Positions 31,076-42,529 of a stretch of 64,000 nucleotides of DNA are shown one piece after another. Origin of the DNA: Rachicladosporium sp. CCFEE 5018. Its lineage: Eukaryota; Ascomycota; Dothideomycetes; Cladosporiales; Cladosporiaceae. The notes under the pieces are model-generated. The model was not told the origin of the DNA. It saw only the letters and a list, made by a program, of their open reading frames with translations, and did not search any database. How positions within the stretch are numbered: the stretch's first letter is position 1; every line of letters begins with the position of its first letter. Made by a program: the position numbers and the translations under genes. The stretch covers positions 609,303 through 673,302 of the forward strand of contig KZ111142.1 of the NCBI GenBank assembly GCA_002077045.2. Reading direction: 5' to 3'.

Positions 31076-32739
31076 ATGGCGCTGCCTCCGAAGGTTTACC
31101 AGGTGACAAGTCTTCGCTGCGTAGACTAGGTTTCTAGCACACTGACCCGTTGTAGTTCCTCGTCTCTGTCTTTGCCTCCTTCGGTTCCATCCTTTATGGC
31201 TACGATCTCGGCGTTATCGCTGGCGCCATCTCTTCACCTGACTTCAAGTCACGCTTCAATCCGACTACCACAGAGACGGGTGCTGTCGTCTCTGTATTCA
31301 CTGGCGGTGCCTTCTTTGGGGCTGCATTTGCAGGACCATGCGGAGATTTCCTCGGTCGACGCTTGACCATTGTGATCGGGGCGGTTATCTTTCTACTAGG
31401 AGGTGGCCTGCAGACCGGTGCACAGTCACTTGAATATCTCTATGCCGGACGAGTGCTTGCTGGTTTGGGCGTGGGCTTTCTGGTTATGATAATTCCGCTC
31501 TACCAGGCCGAGATCGCCCATCCTTCGATCCGCGGCAGCGTGACAGCTCTACAGCAATTCATGCTCGGTATTGGCGCCTTGGTCGCTTCGTGGACTACTT
31601 ATGGCTGCAATCGCAACTTCCCGGACGATAGCAGTAAGCAGTGGCGGATCAGTCTCGGTATCCAGCTAGTCCCTGCTGGAGTTTTAGCTCTGCTAATGAT
31701 GCTGTTTCCCGAGTCGCCAAGATGGCTCATCGACCACGATAGGGCTGACGAAGGCCTTCGCACTCTTGCCAGGCTTCATGCCCACGGCAATGAGCAAGAT
31801 CCCTGGGTCCGCGCTGAGTACGACCAGATCTGCGAGACCATCGCATACGAGCATCAACACGAGGCAAAGTCGTATGTTGAGCTCTTCACCAACCGAAGCT
31901 CCTTCCGCCGCTTGCTCCTTGCCACCGCCATACAGGCCAGCGTACAGATGACAGGCGTGTCAGCTATACAGTATTACTCCCCAATATTGTATGGCGCCAT
32001 TGGCATCTCTACCGACAATACTCTGAAGTACCAAGGCATATCGTCAGTACTCGCGCTACTTGCACAAGCCGCGTGCATCGCAATGATTGACCGGACTGGA
32101 CGCCGATGGGCCATGATCGGCGGCAACCTGTTCAACTGCTTTTTTTCCACGATCGCCACTATCATGCTTGCCGTCTTTCCGCCAGGTGCCACGAACAACG
32201 CTTCGGCAGCTTGGGCGTTCATAATTGTGACTTGGCTCTACAATATCAGCTTTTCCGCCACAAACGGACCGCTTTCATGTAAGTCTTCCCCAACGCCTCG
32301 AAGACACTGACCACTGACGATGTCAATAGGGATCGTACCGGCCGAGATCTTCGACACCCGCACCCGCTCAAAAGGCGTCAGCATCGGCGTCATGGTCTCC
32401 TTCGCCTTCAACACCATGATAGGCCAAGTCACGCCCATAGCCATGGAGAAGATCGGCTGGCGCTTCTACATCCTCTTCGTAGTGTGTAATTTCACGAATG
32501 CTGTGTACTTCTGGGCGACACAGCCGGAGACTAAGAAGAGGCCTTTAGAGGAGATGAACTATTTGTTTACTAACGCGCCGTAAGTGCCTTGCGTGAAAGG
32601 GGGAAGGATGGGATGCTGACTTTGAGATAGGTGGTTCGTTCCTGGTATGAACATGAAGGACTTCGAGACGCATGACTTGGAGATCAGGGTCCAAGAGGTC
32701 GAGCAGAAGGGGAGTGTGATCCGGCAAGAGGAAGCATAG
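31076..32739 (+). CDS. MFS sugar transporter (SP family)
   Basis: Four exons: 31076-31102, 31156-32278, 32330-32579, 32631-32739; 502 residues; introns 53, 51 and 51 bp. Twelve hydrophobic helices are expected. Sugar-porter signatures are present: YGYDLGVIAG in helix 1, GDFLGRR between helices 2 and 3, AGRVLAGLGVGF in helix 4, PESPRWLID before the central loop, QYYSPILYG in helix 7, DRTGRR between 8 and 9, and QPETKKRPLEEM after helix 12. The first exon is only nine codons (MALPPKVYQ). Substrate is not fixed by sequence; the divergent GH51 neighbour suggests a pentose or arabino-oligosaccharide. Located in the plasma membrane. Confidence 0.9.
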
Positions 32740-33131
32740 TTAAGGCTCGGGCGGAGAACAATAGGCTTTGCTGTCACGACTACACAGGGGGCGGCGGATT
32801 TCACGTTACGTGATGGGCATCTTCAACAGCTCACACACGCGAGGCCGTACGAACAATGACACAAAAAGTAAGCAAAGGTATCACATTACTTCGCCGAGAT
32901 AGTAGCTACTAGACCAGCCATCAAGGCCACCGTTCACTCCAACTCTTCGCAAGCAAATACATCAGTAATTCCGTCATCCTGGACGATCTGTCCGCCGTAG
33001 AGAACGCAGCCGGGGTATTTTAGCCACTCCTGAAACTCCGACCCAAACTCCAATCAGTCAATCCCGTGCTTCATGCTGATCGTACTGCATGAAATGTCTT
33101 GAGTGTCGTGTAGGCAAGCCTGAAGAGGTGC
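32740..33131. other. convergent 3' intergenic
   Basis: 392 bp between the stops of the transporter and the GPI-type protein. Nothing recognised. Confidence 0.4.
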
Positions 33132-34145
33132 TTAGATGAAGAGGAGAGCTGCAGCAACCGCAGCGACACCACCCATGGCAGCGGGGAGCTGCACACCGCT
33201 AGCGGCGTTGGTGGTCTGAGCACTGGGAGAGGCGCTGCTGGTACCGGCAGGGGGCGCAGCTGTGGTGGTAGCAGAAGCGGGGCTGGCCTCGCTGCTACCT
33301 GAGGAGGGAGCAGCGGCAGCCGAGGAGCTCTCTACTGGGTTGGCGGTGACAGCGGAGGTAGCAGCGCTGGCGATAGAGCTGAGGTAGCTGCCGGCCGCGG
33401 AAGCCGCAGTGGAGCCGCTCAATGTGGTTCCGGGAATTGGGATGACGGCGGTGTCGCTGCCAGAGGAGATTGCGGGAGAAGCCGTGGTGGTGAGAGTGGT
33501 GGAGGTGGCAGCGATCGGCGCAGCAGTACTCTCGGCCGGGGCCGTGGTGGCCGGGACGGTGGTGACGGCGGTCGTAGTGGCAACGCCGTAGGAGGTGGCA
33601 GCGGAGGACTCCGTGCCGGGAACGACTGGGGCAGCGGTGGAGGCTGTTGAAAATAGTGAGCTTTCTGAACTTACCACGCTTGACGCTGCGCTTGATGGTG
33701 AAGTGGCAGATGAGGCGAGTGTGACAAAGGTGGTGACTGTTGTGACGCCCGGGACAGGAGCTGATGCCACACCAATTGCTGAAGCCACCACCTCGCTCGT
33801 CAACCCATAGCTCGAGAAGAGCGCGGGTGCAAACGAGATGGGTGGCTCCGGCGGGTTCGTGGCGAGTGCTGATTGCAGGACGGAGAGCGCGTTTGTTGTG
33901 GTGGGTGAAGGTGCAGATTCTTGACGTGCAGCGATGGTGTCGGGGCCATTGCTTGGGATTGAAAGGAAAGCAACTTCAGGACACTCACCAGTACCGCAGG
34001 TAGTCTCAGTGACAGTGATGGTGACTAGGACGAATGGTCAGTCGATGCTCTCACTGACCAAGAAATCTCTTCGAGACATACCAGTCGCGTCAGCAGCGAC
34101 GAGAGTGAAGAGAGCGGCGGCGCCGAGGATGATGGCGGAACGCAT
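33132..34145 (-). CDS. Ser/Thr/Ala-rich GPI-anchored wall protein
   Basis: Three exons, 34145-34082, 34024-33989, 33919-33132, giving 295 residues; introns 57 and 69 bp. A signal peptide (MRSAIILGAAALFTLVAADA) is followed by VTITVTETTCGTGESAPSP, a motif seen at the start of many small fungal surface proteins. The rest is Ser/Thr/Ala/Pro-rich, suited to heavy O-glycosylation, and the C-terminus has an omega-site-like region (AASGV) and a hydrophobic tail ending AAVAAALLFI. A covalent cell-wall or plasma-membrane protein is likely. No catalytic domain. Exon 2 (36 nt) is supported by good donor and acceptor and by keeping the frame. Confidence 0.8.
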
Positions 34146-35114
34146 CTTGACGAGAGTGATGTTGATGATGAGTGGTAGGTGGTGTGATGCCGGAGATGTG
34201 CGGAGTGGTAGAGGATGTTGTTGCGTATGATATGAGTGAGGGTGGTGTCTCAAGTTGAAGTGTTCTGGAAAAGTTGCGTGGTGAGTCGATTTATGGATGA
34301 GGAGGTTGGTAGAAGGTGCGACTGCAAGCTTCCTGCCACTTCCTGCTTCACTACCTTTTGCTCGTGCATCGGTGACGCCACGTACTACGCATGCACTCAC
34401 ATTGATCAACGTGTCACGGCATGCTTAGCGACTGCTTGCTTCACTTGCGCGAATATGACGGCGCATGTTCGTTGGCTAGCCGCTATCGCAAGGTGCCTGG
34501 AAAGATGCAGCATCGTGTCTTGGAAGTATCCTTGCAGTATCCCGGTTTCAGGTGAGCCGCGGCAGAGCAATCGACGACACGTGCATCATCACGCAAGGAA
34601 CTATTGACCGACTGTCTGCACGAGCGCGGCAGAACGTGATCGCGACGAACGGTGACTTCACAGGACAGGAAGCTGATGGTGAGGTTGGACTTGAATCACT
34701 GAGTTTCAGGAACCGTTGCTGGGCAAGCTGGGGTCACTACGCTAGAGCCTCCACACCAGCCACTTGCATCCTAGCGCCGGCAGATATGCCTTGGCAGGTA
34801 CAGACTCGATGGAGCTGAAGAGGGACTTCTTCATGTTGCAGATGTGATGGAGCAAGGCAGTTCGCACCGAGCGCGGCGTCGTCTCGGAGGTACTGATGCG
34901 AGCTTTGTAAGTGCCACGGCGACCCCAAGGACAGCAGAGTGGCACAAGAGTACCGCAGCTGCCGGCCCTCTGGTGCACGACGACAAGCAGTGGAGTGAGA
35001 CACAGAGTCACGATGTTCGATGGATGTGATTCTGTAGTCTGCATTCTCATTATCATTGGAATGGGCATAAGACCTACTAAGTAGCTCACTGCGCTTTCCA
35101 GGATCGCACCGCTT
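34146..35114. other. intergenic, GPI-protein promoter / DMGDH 3' side
   Basis: 969 bp. Short overlapping open frames on both strands (34236-35143) lack domains and look accidental. No regulatory motif supported. Confidence 0.4.
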
Positions 35115-37613
35115 TTACAACTTCGCCCGCACTGAGCGATCATCCATCCAGTTCTCTTTGACGGTCACATTCGCAACGATTGTAGCCGAAACACGCTTCC
35201 CGAAGTATTCGACCTGGACCTTGTCGCACTCGCGGACCTCGGAAGGCAGCCAAGCGTATGCGACAGGCTTCCCAATGGTGTATGCAAACGCCGCACTCGT
35301 CACATAGCCAACAGCCTTACCATGTTGGAAGACAGGCTCTTTGCCCATCACCACTGACTTGCCGTCGTCGATCATCAGTGTCCTCAGCCTCTTCTCTGGC
35401 TGTTTGCCGACAAGCGATGCCAGGGCGTTTCCACCAGTGTAGCCGGTTTTACTCGGAGCCACAAGTTCCTCCATACCAGCAGCAACAGGCGTGTGCTCGC
35501 TGGTGAAGTCGCTACCGACGTCTCTGAATCCCTTCTCCATCCTCAGCGAGTTTAGAGCTGCTCTACCAGCAGCAATAATGCCTTCCGACTGTCCGGCATC
35601 GAAAACCGCATCCCACAGTCGAAGGCCCACATCAGCGTTGACGTAGATCTCCCAGCCTGCCTCGCCGACATGGGACAGTCTGACTGCTGTCGCAGGGATA
35701 CCAGCAATGTGCACCCGCTTCACGGTGTGATGAGGAAAGCCACTGGTGGAGAAGTCGTCCTCGCTGAGTTTGCGGATGACTGCGTGGGCACGAGGACCCC
35801 ACAAACCGAGTGCACTGGTGCCGGCGGTTACTTCGTGTATCGAGGCCCACTTGCCTGATGACTGCTGCGATTGTTTGCGAGCTGATCGCGACAGTGTCTC
35901 AATCACAACGGGATTGAAGATGCCAACATGGAAGAGCTCTTCCTCCAGGCGAGCCACGATTATATCGCAGCGAAGGCCAGCGTTGTCGTCCAGCACCAAT
36001 GCGTACGTGACTGTGCCGACAGGTCTCGAGACGTCGCCTGTACATGCTTGCTGGAGCAGGTCGAGTGCGCCGGGGCCGGAGATCTCCAATCTTCGTAGCG
36101 GCGTCATGTCGTACATTGCCACGGCTGTTCTGGTCTTCCACGCTTCTACCGCCACGATAGGTGAGTAGAATTTCGACGACCAAGCATCGCGCTCTTGTGG
36201 TCGCCACTCTCGAGGTAACGATTCTACTAGCTTCTCGTTCGCTTTGTACCAGTGCGGCCTTTCCCACCCTCTTTGCTCAAGAAACATGGCGCCTAGTTGT
36301 TCCTGTCTCGCAAAGAAAGGACTGACTCGCAAGTTCCGCGGCGAATGCTTCGGCTCCAGCGGATGCAATATATCGTAGACCTCAACGAAATTCTGCTGCG
36401 ACGTCTCGCTCACGTAGTCCGATGAGAGCTGCACACCTTCGAATCGAGAGAGATCGCAGTCGGAAAGATCGATCTGCGATTTTCCTTTCACCAACGCCTC
36501 CGCCACTGCACGGGCAACGCCAGCAGAGTGCGTGACCCACACTGCCTCGGCCACCCAGAAGCCGTCTAGAGTGGGAGACTCGCCGACCAGAGAGCCGCCG
36601 TCAGGGGTGAAAGAGAAGATGCCGTTGAAGCCGTCTGCTATCTCAGCCTCTCGCATGACTGGAAGAAGCTCCTGTGACTCTTTCCAAGCGGGCGCGAAGT
36701 CTTCGGCGGTGAATGTAAGTCGTGAAGGCATGTTCTTGTCGCTGACTGTACTGGGCGTCCAACCCAGCGAAGCAGCATTGACTGGCATGGGCTTGTGGCC
36801 GTAGTATCCTATGCCGTAGAAGTCACCGTGCTCGCGGTAATACAGGTCCTGATCTTGATGGCGCAGTATCGGCAGGCTCGCGCTATTGGGTGGGTTCTTG
36901 CGCTCTTTGAGAGCCTGTATAGGAGTGGTCTTGACGTACTGATGTGCAAGTGGCAGTAGCGGTAGGGTTAGCCCTGCCATCTTGCTTACCTCCACGCCCC
37001 AGAAGCCTGCGCAGCATACTACAATGTCGGCTGAGATGGTGCCTTTGGGTGTCGCAACGCCCGTTACCTTGCCATCCGCCCGAGTGATGCCGGTCACCGG
37101 CGTTCGATCAATGTACTTTACGCCCTTCTCTCGTGTCCGCTTCACCAGCAACTGGACAGCTTTCGCCGCCAGCGCCAAGCCGTCGCTGGGTATGTGCATC
37201 CCGCCCAGCACTTTCTCCCGATTCAGGAGAGGATAAAGTCTTAGACACTCTTCAGGCGAGATCAGCTTTGCTTCAATACCCCATGAGTGTGCCCAGCCTT
37301 GCTTTCGCTTCAGATCATGCAGTCTCGCTTCTGTGGTCGCCACTTCTAGCCCACCAACTTGGTTGAAGCAGCTTGAGCCATCTTGATCCTTAAGTGACTG
37401 GAGCTTCGACACCGTGTAGGTGGCGAACTTGGCCATTGTCTTCGAAGGGTTGGTCTGATAGACCAGACCAGGGGCATGCGAGGTCGAGCCACCGGGCAGA
37501 TCGAGCGGACCTTGCTCGACGACTGTGGTGTTGGTCCATCCTAGAATACAAAGCTCATCTGCGAGATTTGCGCCTACGATGCCTGCGCCTATGATCACGA
37601 CTTTGGGCGCCAT
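35115..37613 (-). CDS. dimethylglycine/sarcosine dehydrogenase-like flavoprotein
   Basis: 832 residues from the ATG of MAPKVVIIGAG, single exon. The N-terminal half is a DAO-type FAD domain with the dinucleotide motif GAGIVG (residues 9-14) and GGSTSHAPGL, where H46 corresponds to the histidine that binds FAD covalently in the family. The C-terminal half is a GcvT-like folate-binding aminomethyltransferase domain (from about residue 440, including YDMTPLRRLEISGPGALDLL and GLWGPRAHAVI). Such enzymes demethylate dimethylglycine or sarcosine with transfer to tetrahydrofolate. The frame stays open 83 codons upstream to 37862; that region does not look conserved, but a presequence there cannot be excluded. 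Divergent from a Rieske oxygenase, which suggests a common pathway. Confidence 0.85.
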   Translation of the reverse strand: MAPKVVIIGAGIVGANLADELCILGWTNTTVVEQGPLDLPGGSTSHAPGLVYQTNPSKTMAKFATYTVSKLQSLKDQDGSSCFNQVGGLEVATTEARLHDLKRKQGWAHSWGIEAKLISPEECLRLYPLLNREKVLGGMHIPSDGLALAAKAVQLLVKRTREKGVKYIDRTPVTGITRADGKVTGVATPKGTISADIVVCCAGFWGVEVSKMAGLTLPLLPLAHQYVKTTPIQALKERKNPPNSASLPILRHQDQDLYYREHGDFYGIGYYGHKPMPVNAASLGWTPSTVSDKNMPSRLTFTAEDFAPAWKESQELLPVMREAEIADGFNGIFSFTPDGGSLVGESPTLDGFWVAEAVWVTHSAGVARAVAEALVKGKSQIDLSDCDLSRFEGVQLSSDYVSETSQQNFVEVYDILHPLEPKHSPRNLRVSPFFARQEQLGAMFLEQRGWERPHWYKANEKLVESLPREWRPQERDAWSSKFYSPIVAVEAWKTRTAVAMYDMTPLRRLEISGPGALDLLQQACTGDVSRPVGTVTYALVLDDNAGLRCDIIVARLEEELFHVGIFNPVVIETLSRSARKQSQQSSGKWASIHEVTAGTSALGLWGPRAHAVIRKLSEDDFSTSGFPHHTVKRVHIAGIPATAVRLSHVGEAGWEIYVNADVGLRLWDAVFDAGQSEGIIAAGRAALNSLRMEKGFRDVGSDFTSEHTPVAAGMEELVAPSKTGYTGGNALASLVGKQPEKRLRTLMIDDGKSVVMGKEPVFQHGKAVGYVTSAAFAYTIGKPVAYAWLPSEVRECDKVQVEYFGKRVSATIVANVTVKENWMDDRSVRAKL

Positions 37614-38305
37614 GGTGGCAAATGCAAATGCTGTGAGGAAGAAGCAGACAGAAAGTGAAGGAGATGCAGGAAGGAAATGCTGTGGGAGGAGCGGAAAGCT
37701 ATACAAACCTCTACATTCGATACGCCGTGACTTTCTGTCCACTATGCCGATGTCGCCAATGGCACAAGACCGAGATACATGTAGAGCCATGAACGCGTGT
37801 GGTGAAGGGAGCTCAAGCTCTGCGTAGTCAGCAGGAACCGAATTCCCACCCAAGGATTCCACTTCCCAATCCGTCCTTCCTTTCCATTAACCTCACCTCA
37901 TGCGCCTCACCCGGCGATTGCACGATTAGCTATCAGCAACACCTGCTGATGTCCCTGATACGGTGCGGTAACGATTACGACGCGATAGCTTGTGCTTGGG
38001 AGTCCCCTCCACACTGGTCACCGTTCGGTGCCGGACCGCTATCGACGGTTTGAAGTAGGCTGGCTCACATAGGCTCTACTGCCGATCGTATGGAGCGTGA
38101 TGCCCGATATGGGTTATCTGCACTGGCCGTAGGTTGGAGGGGTTGATAGTGGTATATCAAGCGGCCAGGCAGGTAGTGACTCTCAATCTCTCTCATCACA
38201 CTATTACACACTTGTGCCTCCGTGCTCCTTCGTCTCGTCGAGCATACCGCAAGACATCATACTGCAAGACATCGTATCACACGCACACAGACTGTAGTCC
38301 TTATC
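37614..38305. promoter_or_regulatory. shared divergent promoter region, DMGDH-like and Rieske genes
   Basis: 692 bp between two divergent genes with chemically linked products. It includes the open upstream extension of the dehydrogenase frame. A few GATA core sites occur; nothing decisive. Confidence 0.5.
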
Positions 38306-39612
38306 ATGGCGACCGCCGTCCTCAATTACTTCGGCTATGGCGGCCCCAAGACGCCACCAGCCGTCGAAGAGAAGAAGACCATGCGTGCTCTGCCATCAAA
38401 TTGGTACACATCAAAGGAAATGTACGAGCTGGAACGAAGAGCCATCTTCTCTAAGAAGTGGCAAGTCATCACACACAAGATCAGACTACCCAACGCTGGC
38501 GACTGGCTCCAATTCGAGCTCGCGGGCTTCAAGATCGTAGTGTGCAAGGATCGAGAGGGCAACATCAACGGCTTCCACAACATCTGCAGACATCGTGCCT
38601 TCCCCGTCGTGACGGAGAACCAAGGCTCATCGAAAATCTTCGCATGCAAATACCACGGCTGGTCGTACGGACTCAATGGGAAGTTGGCGAAAGCACCCGG
38701 CTACCAAGAACTCGACGGCTTCGACAAGAGCAAGAACGGTCTGCTACCCATACACATCCGCATAGACGCCATGGGTTTCGTATGGGCCAACCTCGACAGC
38801 AAAGCAGTGCCTGAGGTTGCATGGGAAGACGATTTCGATGGCATCGACACACAAGAACGATACCAGAACTTCGACCTCAGCACATATGTCTTCGACCACT
38901 ACTGGGAGATGCATGGACCGTACAACTGGAAGATACTTGCCGACAATTACAACGAGTGCTACCACTGCTTGACGACACATCCCGACATACCCGATTTGGC
39001 AGACCTACAGTCTTATCGTGTCGACACAGAGAAGAGCAAGATCATACATGATGCGGCAACCACCGATCAGCAGCGAAAAGCCGGTCTCTTCGTCGCATCG
39101 ACATACTACTTCCCCAACGCTTCCACCAACATCTCGTAAGCTTAGCCCATCCCGTCCAATATAATCCTTACTGACATTGCTGTCACAGTCCCCACTTCTT
39201 CATGATCCAAAGATTCGTACCCGACGGACCATGCAGCACCAAGATGCAATACCAAGTGTTCCGCAACTCGACCTCGCCAATGTCAGAATTCGACAGAGTG
39301 AACGCGATTTACAAGCGTGTCATGTCCGAAGACAAGGAGCTCTGCACTGCCGCACAAGCCAACGTCAACGCCGGAATCTTCATCAACGGCGAGCTGCACC
39401 CAAGACTCGAGAAGGGTCCACTGCACTTCCAGAAGGTATGCAAGGAGAATGTGACGGAGCATCACAAGCGAGAGCAGATCGCCGGTGGAGAGATCTGGCC
39501 TGCGAGGCAAGTGTTACCTGAGACGGCGGAGGGTGGCGTCAGTAAGGAGGACATTGACTTCTGTAAGAGTCTGCCTTGTTTGTCGAGAGAGGATAGTGGG
39601 CTTGAGTGGTAG
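38306..39612 (+). CDS. Rieske [2Fe-2S] oxygenase alpha subunit, choline/betaine monooxygenase-like
   Basis: Two exons, 38306-39135 and 39189-39612, 417 residues; 53-bp intron. The Rieske centre is C94-x-H96 (ICRHRAFP) and C114-x2-H117 (CKYHGW). The mononuclear iron site is in DNYNECYHCLTTHPDI, with His220 and His225. This layout is that of ring-hydroxylating oxygenase alpha subunits, and the length and NYNECYHC spacing resemble the choline monooxygenase / glycine betaine demethylase group. A separate reductase would be needed and is not adjacent. Its divergent neighbour would handle dimethylglycine, the product of betaine demethylation, so glycine betaine is the favoured substrate (inference). 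The downstream acceptor gives SPHFFMIQRFVPDGP, a typical family strand. Confidence 0.88.
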
Positions 39613-40919
39613 GCATTTGGGTCTCACAATGAACGAATCATGTAGACGGCGTTTTGGGCATTTACAGCAGGGCTGTCATGTTTATTATCTATCAAGCTCG
39701 CAGTAGAGCCATGCATTGATCTATACTACTTCCAATCCCTCAAGCCACGCCTTACTCACAACTCGAATTAACGCCAATTGACTCTTCGAGGTGACTTTTC
39801 TGCCAGACTCTCGTGCCGAGATGTGTACCATCGCTACTCGACAACGAAAGAATCACTATTGCTGTGCGTACTGTTGTGCTATTGCGTCAGGATCCCATGT
39901 TCAGAGCTTCGCTGTAGTGTGCTATTACATGGTGCTCCTGGAGAAACGAATCCAGATCTGAAGCACGATGAGAGGCAATTCATGTATCAGACGACGACTG
40001 CTGTGGACGTTGTAATGGAGCCTTTCATGGCACAACCACTCTTACGAGTCTCTAGACTGTATAGGAAGGTGAAGATCGATGCCGCGAAACAGCGATAATC
40101 AGTGCTTCATTAATAAGATGAACAGCAGATGCTTCGGATTTGCCCTGCTGGAGACAACATCGCCTCGGGTGAAGTCATAGCGGTGCATTCAAGGAGAAGT
40201 GATGACGCGGACACCGAAACGAAGTCATAGTGGATATGAACGAGGCTAGCCTTGGATACACACCCAAGATCGTCAAGCCAAGTGCAGCCAGGTGCAAAGC
40301 TGCCAGGCTTGCGCGCACGCGGCGCCTCGGCGAAACCGCCTAACCAGTATCTTGAAAGGGCAAGAAAGCGCATGGGCTCGATCTGGAGCTAGCACCCTTA
40401 GGGTCCACCATGCCCCTCGGGAAACCGATGACTGCCAATATTGTCCAGCTTGAGTACTTTGGTGCTGCTACTAACACCGTGATTTCCGAGGCCTGCGCTA
40501 CACTGTCTAGGCCATGGCGAGTCAACAAGGCGCCCCAGTTGAGGAGGCAGACTTGAGCGACGCAACGTCGAGCATCGAAATTCCAGTAGTCAGAGGCTGC
40601 TATCCTGCGTTGGGAAATGCATGGCCTGAAGCATAGAGAGCTGCATATGCACGAGCACCATGGCAGCAGAGCCAGTCGTTGTTCCACTTTGTGGGCTGGC
40701 AGAACGACAGATACTAATACGTTGCAGAGCGCGCTGAGCTTGTGCATAGCATTGTCGACATCTCGCGTTGCAGTATGATATGCCATCGTGGCTGCGAGAA
40801 CGTCCTCCCCATGGCTGTATGGCCTGGTTCAAAGGCCGAAGGCAGGAACGTGCATCAGCGGATGCAGACCAAGGCTGTCGTTCCGTTCATGGAAAGATCC
40901 TTTCTCAAGCATATCTTCT
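39613..40919. other. convergent intergenic, no gene supported
   Basis: 1.3 kb between the stops of the Rieske and amine oxidase genes. Open frames of up to 148 codons (39778-40098, 40340-40786) have no domain and lie on both strands. Nothing else recognised. Confidence 0.4.
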
Positions 40920-42529
40920 TCACCCCGACTCAATATTGGCAAGAATGGCGTCGGCCTCCCGATAGCCACTGATGAGAGCACCGTGGACTGTGGCGAAGTG
41001 ATTTCTACTAGTGTGCTCGCCAGCGAAGCGCAGTTCGGCGCCAAGCGAGTTGACGATAGGTGTCTGGAACGTCTCGCGATGCTCGGTTTCGCTCAAGCCT
41101 GCGATCATATGACTGTAGCTCCCTTTCGAGTACTCGTCTTGTGCCCATCGAGTGACATGGACTGCAGACGCCCTGGGTGGCTCAATGCCGAGCCACTGAG
41201 TGAGCGCGCGATGAACGATGGCGCCCGCCTCCACGTCTGACATGGACTCGACGCGCACAGCGTTGGAGCATGAGACAAACGTCGACAGTACAGGGTAATT
41301 GGTGAGGGCGTGCAGATTGATGCACGACAGTAGTCGAGGACCTGTGCTGACTTTGCCATCTGAAACTACAGCAAGACCTGGCAGCTCTTCTGTGAAGCCC
41401 ATGAAACTGTCAGGCGCCTTTGGCTCCACCCGGTCTACACCAGACCTCTCATCATCCTCTGAGTCCGATCGATTGACAATGCGATCCCTATAACGTGACA
41501 AGTACGGCTCCTCGAGCCACCAGGGCTTGTCATAGACGAGGAAGATCTTGTCCAAGGTCCCGAATCCGAGCGAATTGATCGCCTGGGTAATGCGTTCAGG
41601 CAGTGGCGGCTGGAAGAGAGGCACGCCATGCCCTGATTGGCCCATAGACGATGCTGCAGCACCCCAAGTGGAATCGTGCATACGACGCGATCTGCGGTGA
41701 ATCTGCCAGAGGCGGTCTCGATTACATTCACATTCGATTGGTCGTGGCGAATCGTTCGTACTTCGCATCCTAGCTTAATGAGGTCCGCGGCGATCAAATC
41801 CTTCGCGATCTCTTCTGCAACGGCCGAGTAGCCGTCTTGAAGGAACACTTGCTCGCCCTCGAAGTCGTCAATGGCGAACTCTAACAAGCCCAAGCCAGCC
41901 CGGCCCTTCTCTTGCTCAGCTGACGATGCCGTCAACGGGCCAGCTTCCATGTTCTCGACGAACTGTGGCATCGAACGCAAAGTGCGATGGTATTGCTCGG
42001 GCAGCTGAGCTTCGATATCGGTCAAGGTATCGCTAATGACGATGCTATCTAGTAACGTCGTTGCTTTGGCTTTCGCAGGATCAGACGCTGGAGCCACTGC
42101 ATGAAGTTCGTCGAGTAGACCAAAGACACCACCGAGAAGTGGCCCAGCAATCTCTGGCGCAATGGCTTGAGAGACCTGCGAGCTCCCTACCTGTGTGAGT
42201 AATGCAGAACCTTCCGGAGCCTTGAACACAACTGCGCCAGCCAGCTCGCGACACCGCTTGTGAGGCAAGATGCTCATCAGTGGGTTTGGCTTATCAGCAG
42301 TGCCAATGCCATGGATCCAATTTGCTCCTGTATCGATGCGGATTGAGCCATTGACATGAACGGCGTTCACTCTACCGCCAATGCGAGTACGAGCTTCGAG
42401 TACCAATAGAGCGCCCGGCTGCTGGTACTTCGGATGCTGCAGAAGCCTTGACGCGCACGCCAGTCCAGCAACGCCAGCACCGATGACTATGGTGTCATAG
42501 TGGTGATGCTCGTGGGTGAGTCTCGTCAT
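40920..42529 (-). CDS. flavin amine oxidase (polyamine oxidase-like), apparent frameshift
   Basis: About 536 residues spread over two frames. The first (from MTRLTHEHHHYDTIVIGAG) holds the FAD motif GAGVAGLACASRL, EARTRIGGRV, DTGANWIHGIG, and ends in conserved DRVVCTIPLGVLQ. The second takes up at VPLFQPPLPERITQAI and continues through FGTLDKIFLVYDKPWW and the C-terminal FAD block LRFAGEHTSRNHFATVHGA. Frame change lies around 41630-41665 and needs a one-base deletion or two-base insertion in the genome. A 53-bp intron (GTGCTG..TTCCAG) would also restore frame but removes conserved residues and lacks a good donor and branch site. Either a sequencing error or a decaying gene. Oxidises amines or polyamines if intact; divergent from GH43. 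Confidence 0.75.

Noticed and set aside
39613..40919. Possible small genes between Rieske and amine oxidase genes
   Set aside because: Only short frames without domains on both strands; nothing to support coding.
41600..41700. 53-bp GTGCTG..TTCCAG intron in the amine oxidase
   Set aside because: It would remove conserved VLQ and PLFQ residues and has weak donor and branch signals; kept only as the alternative to a frameshift.
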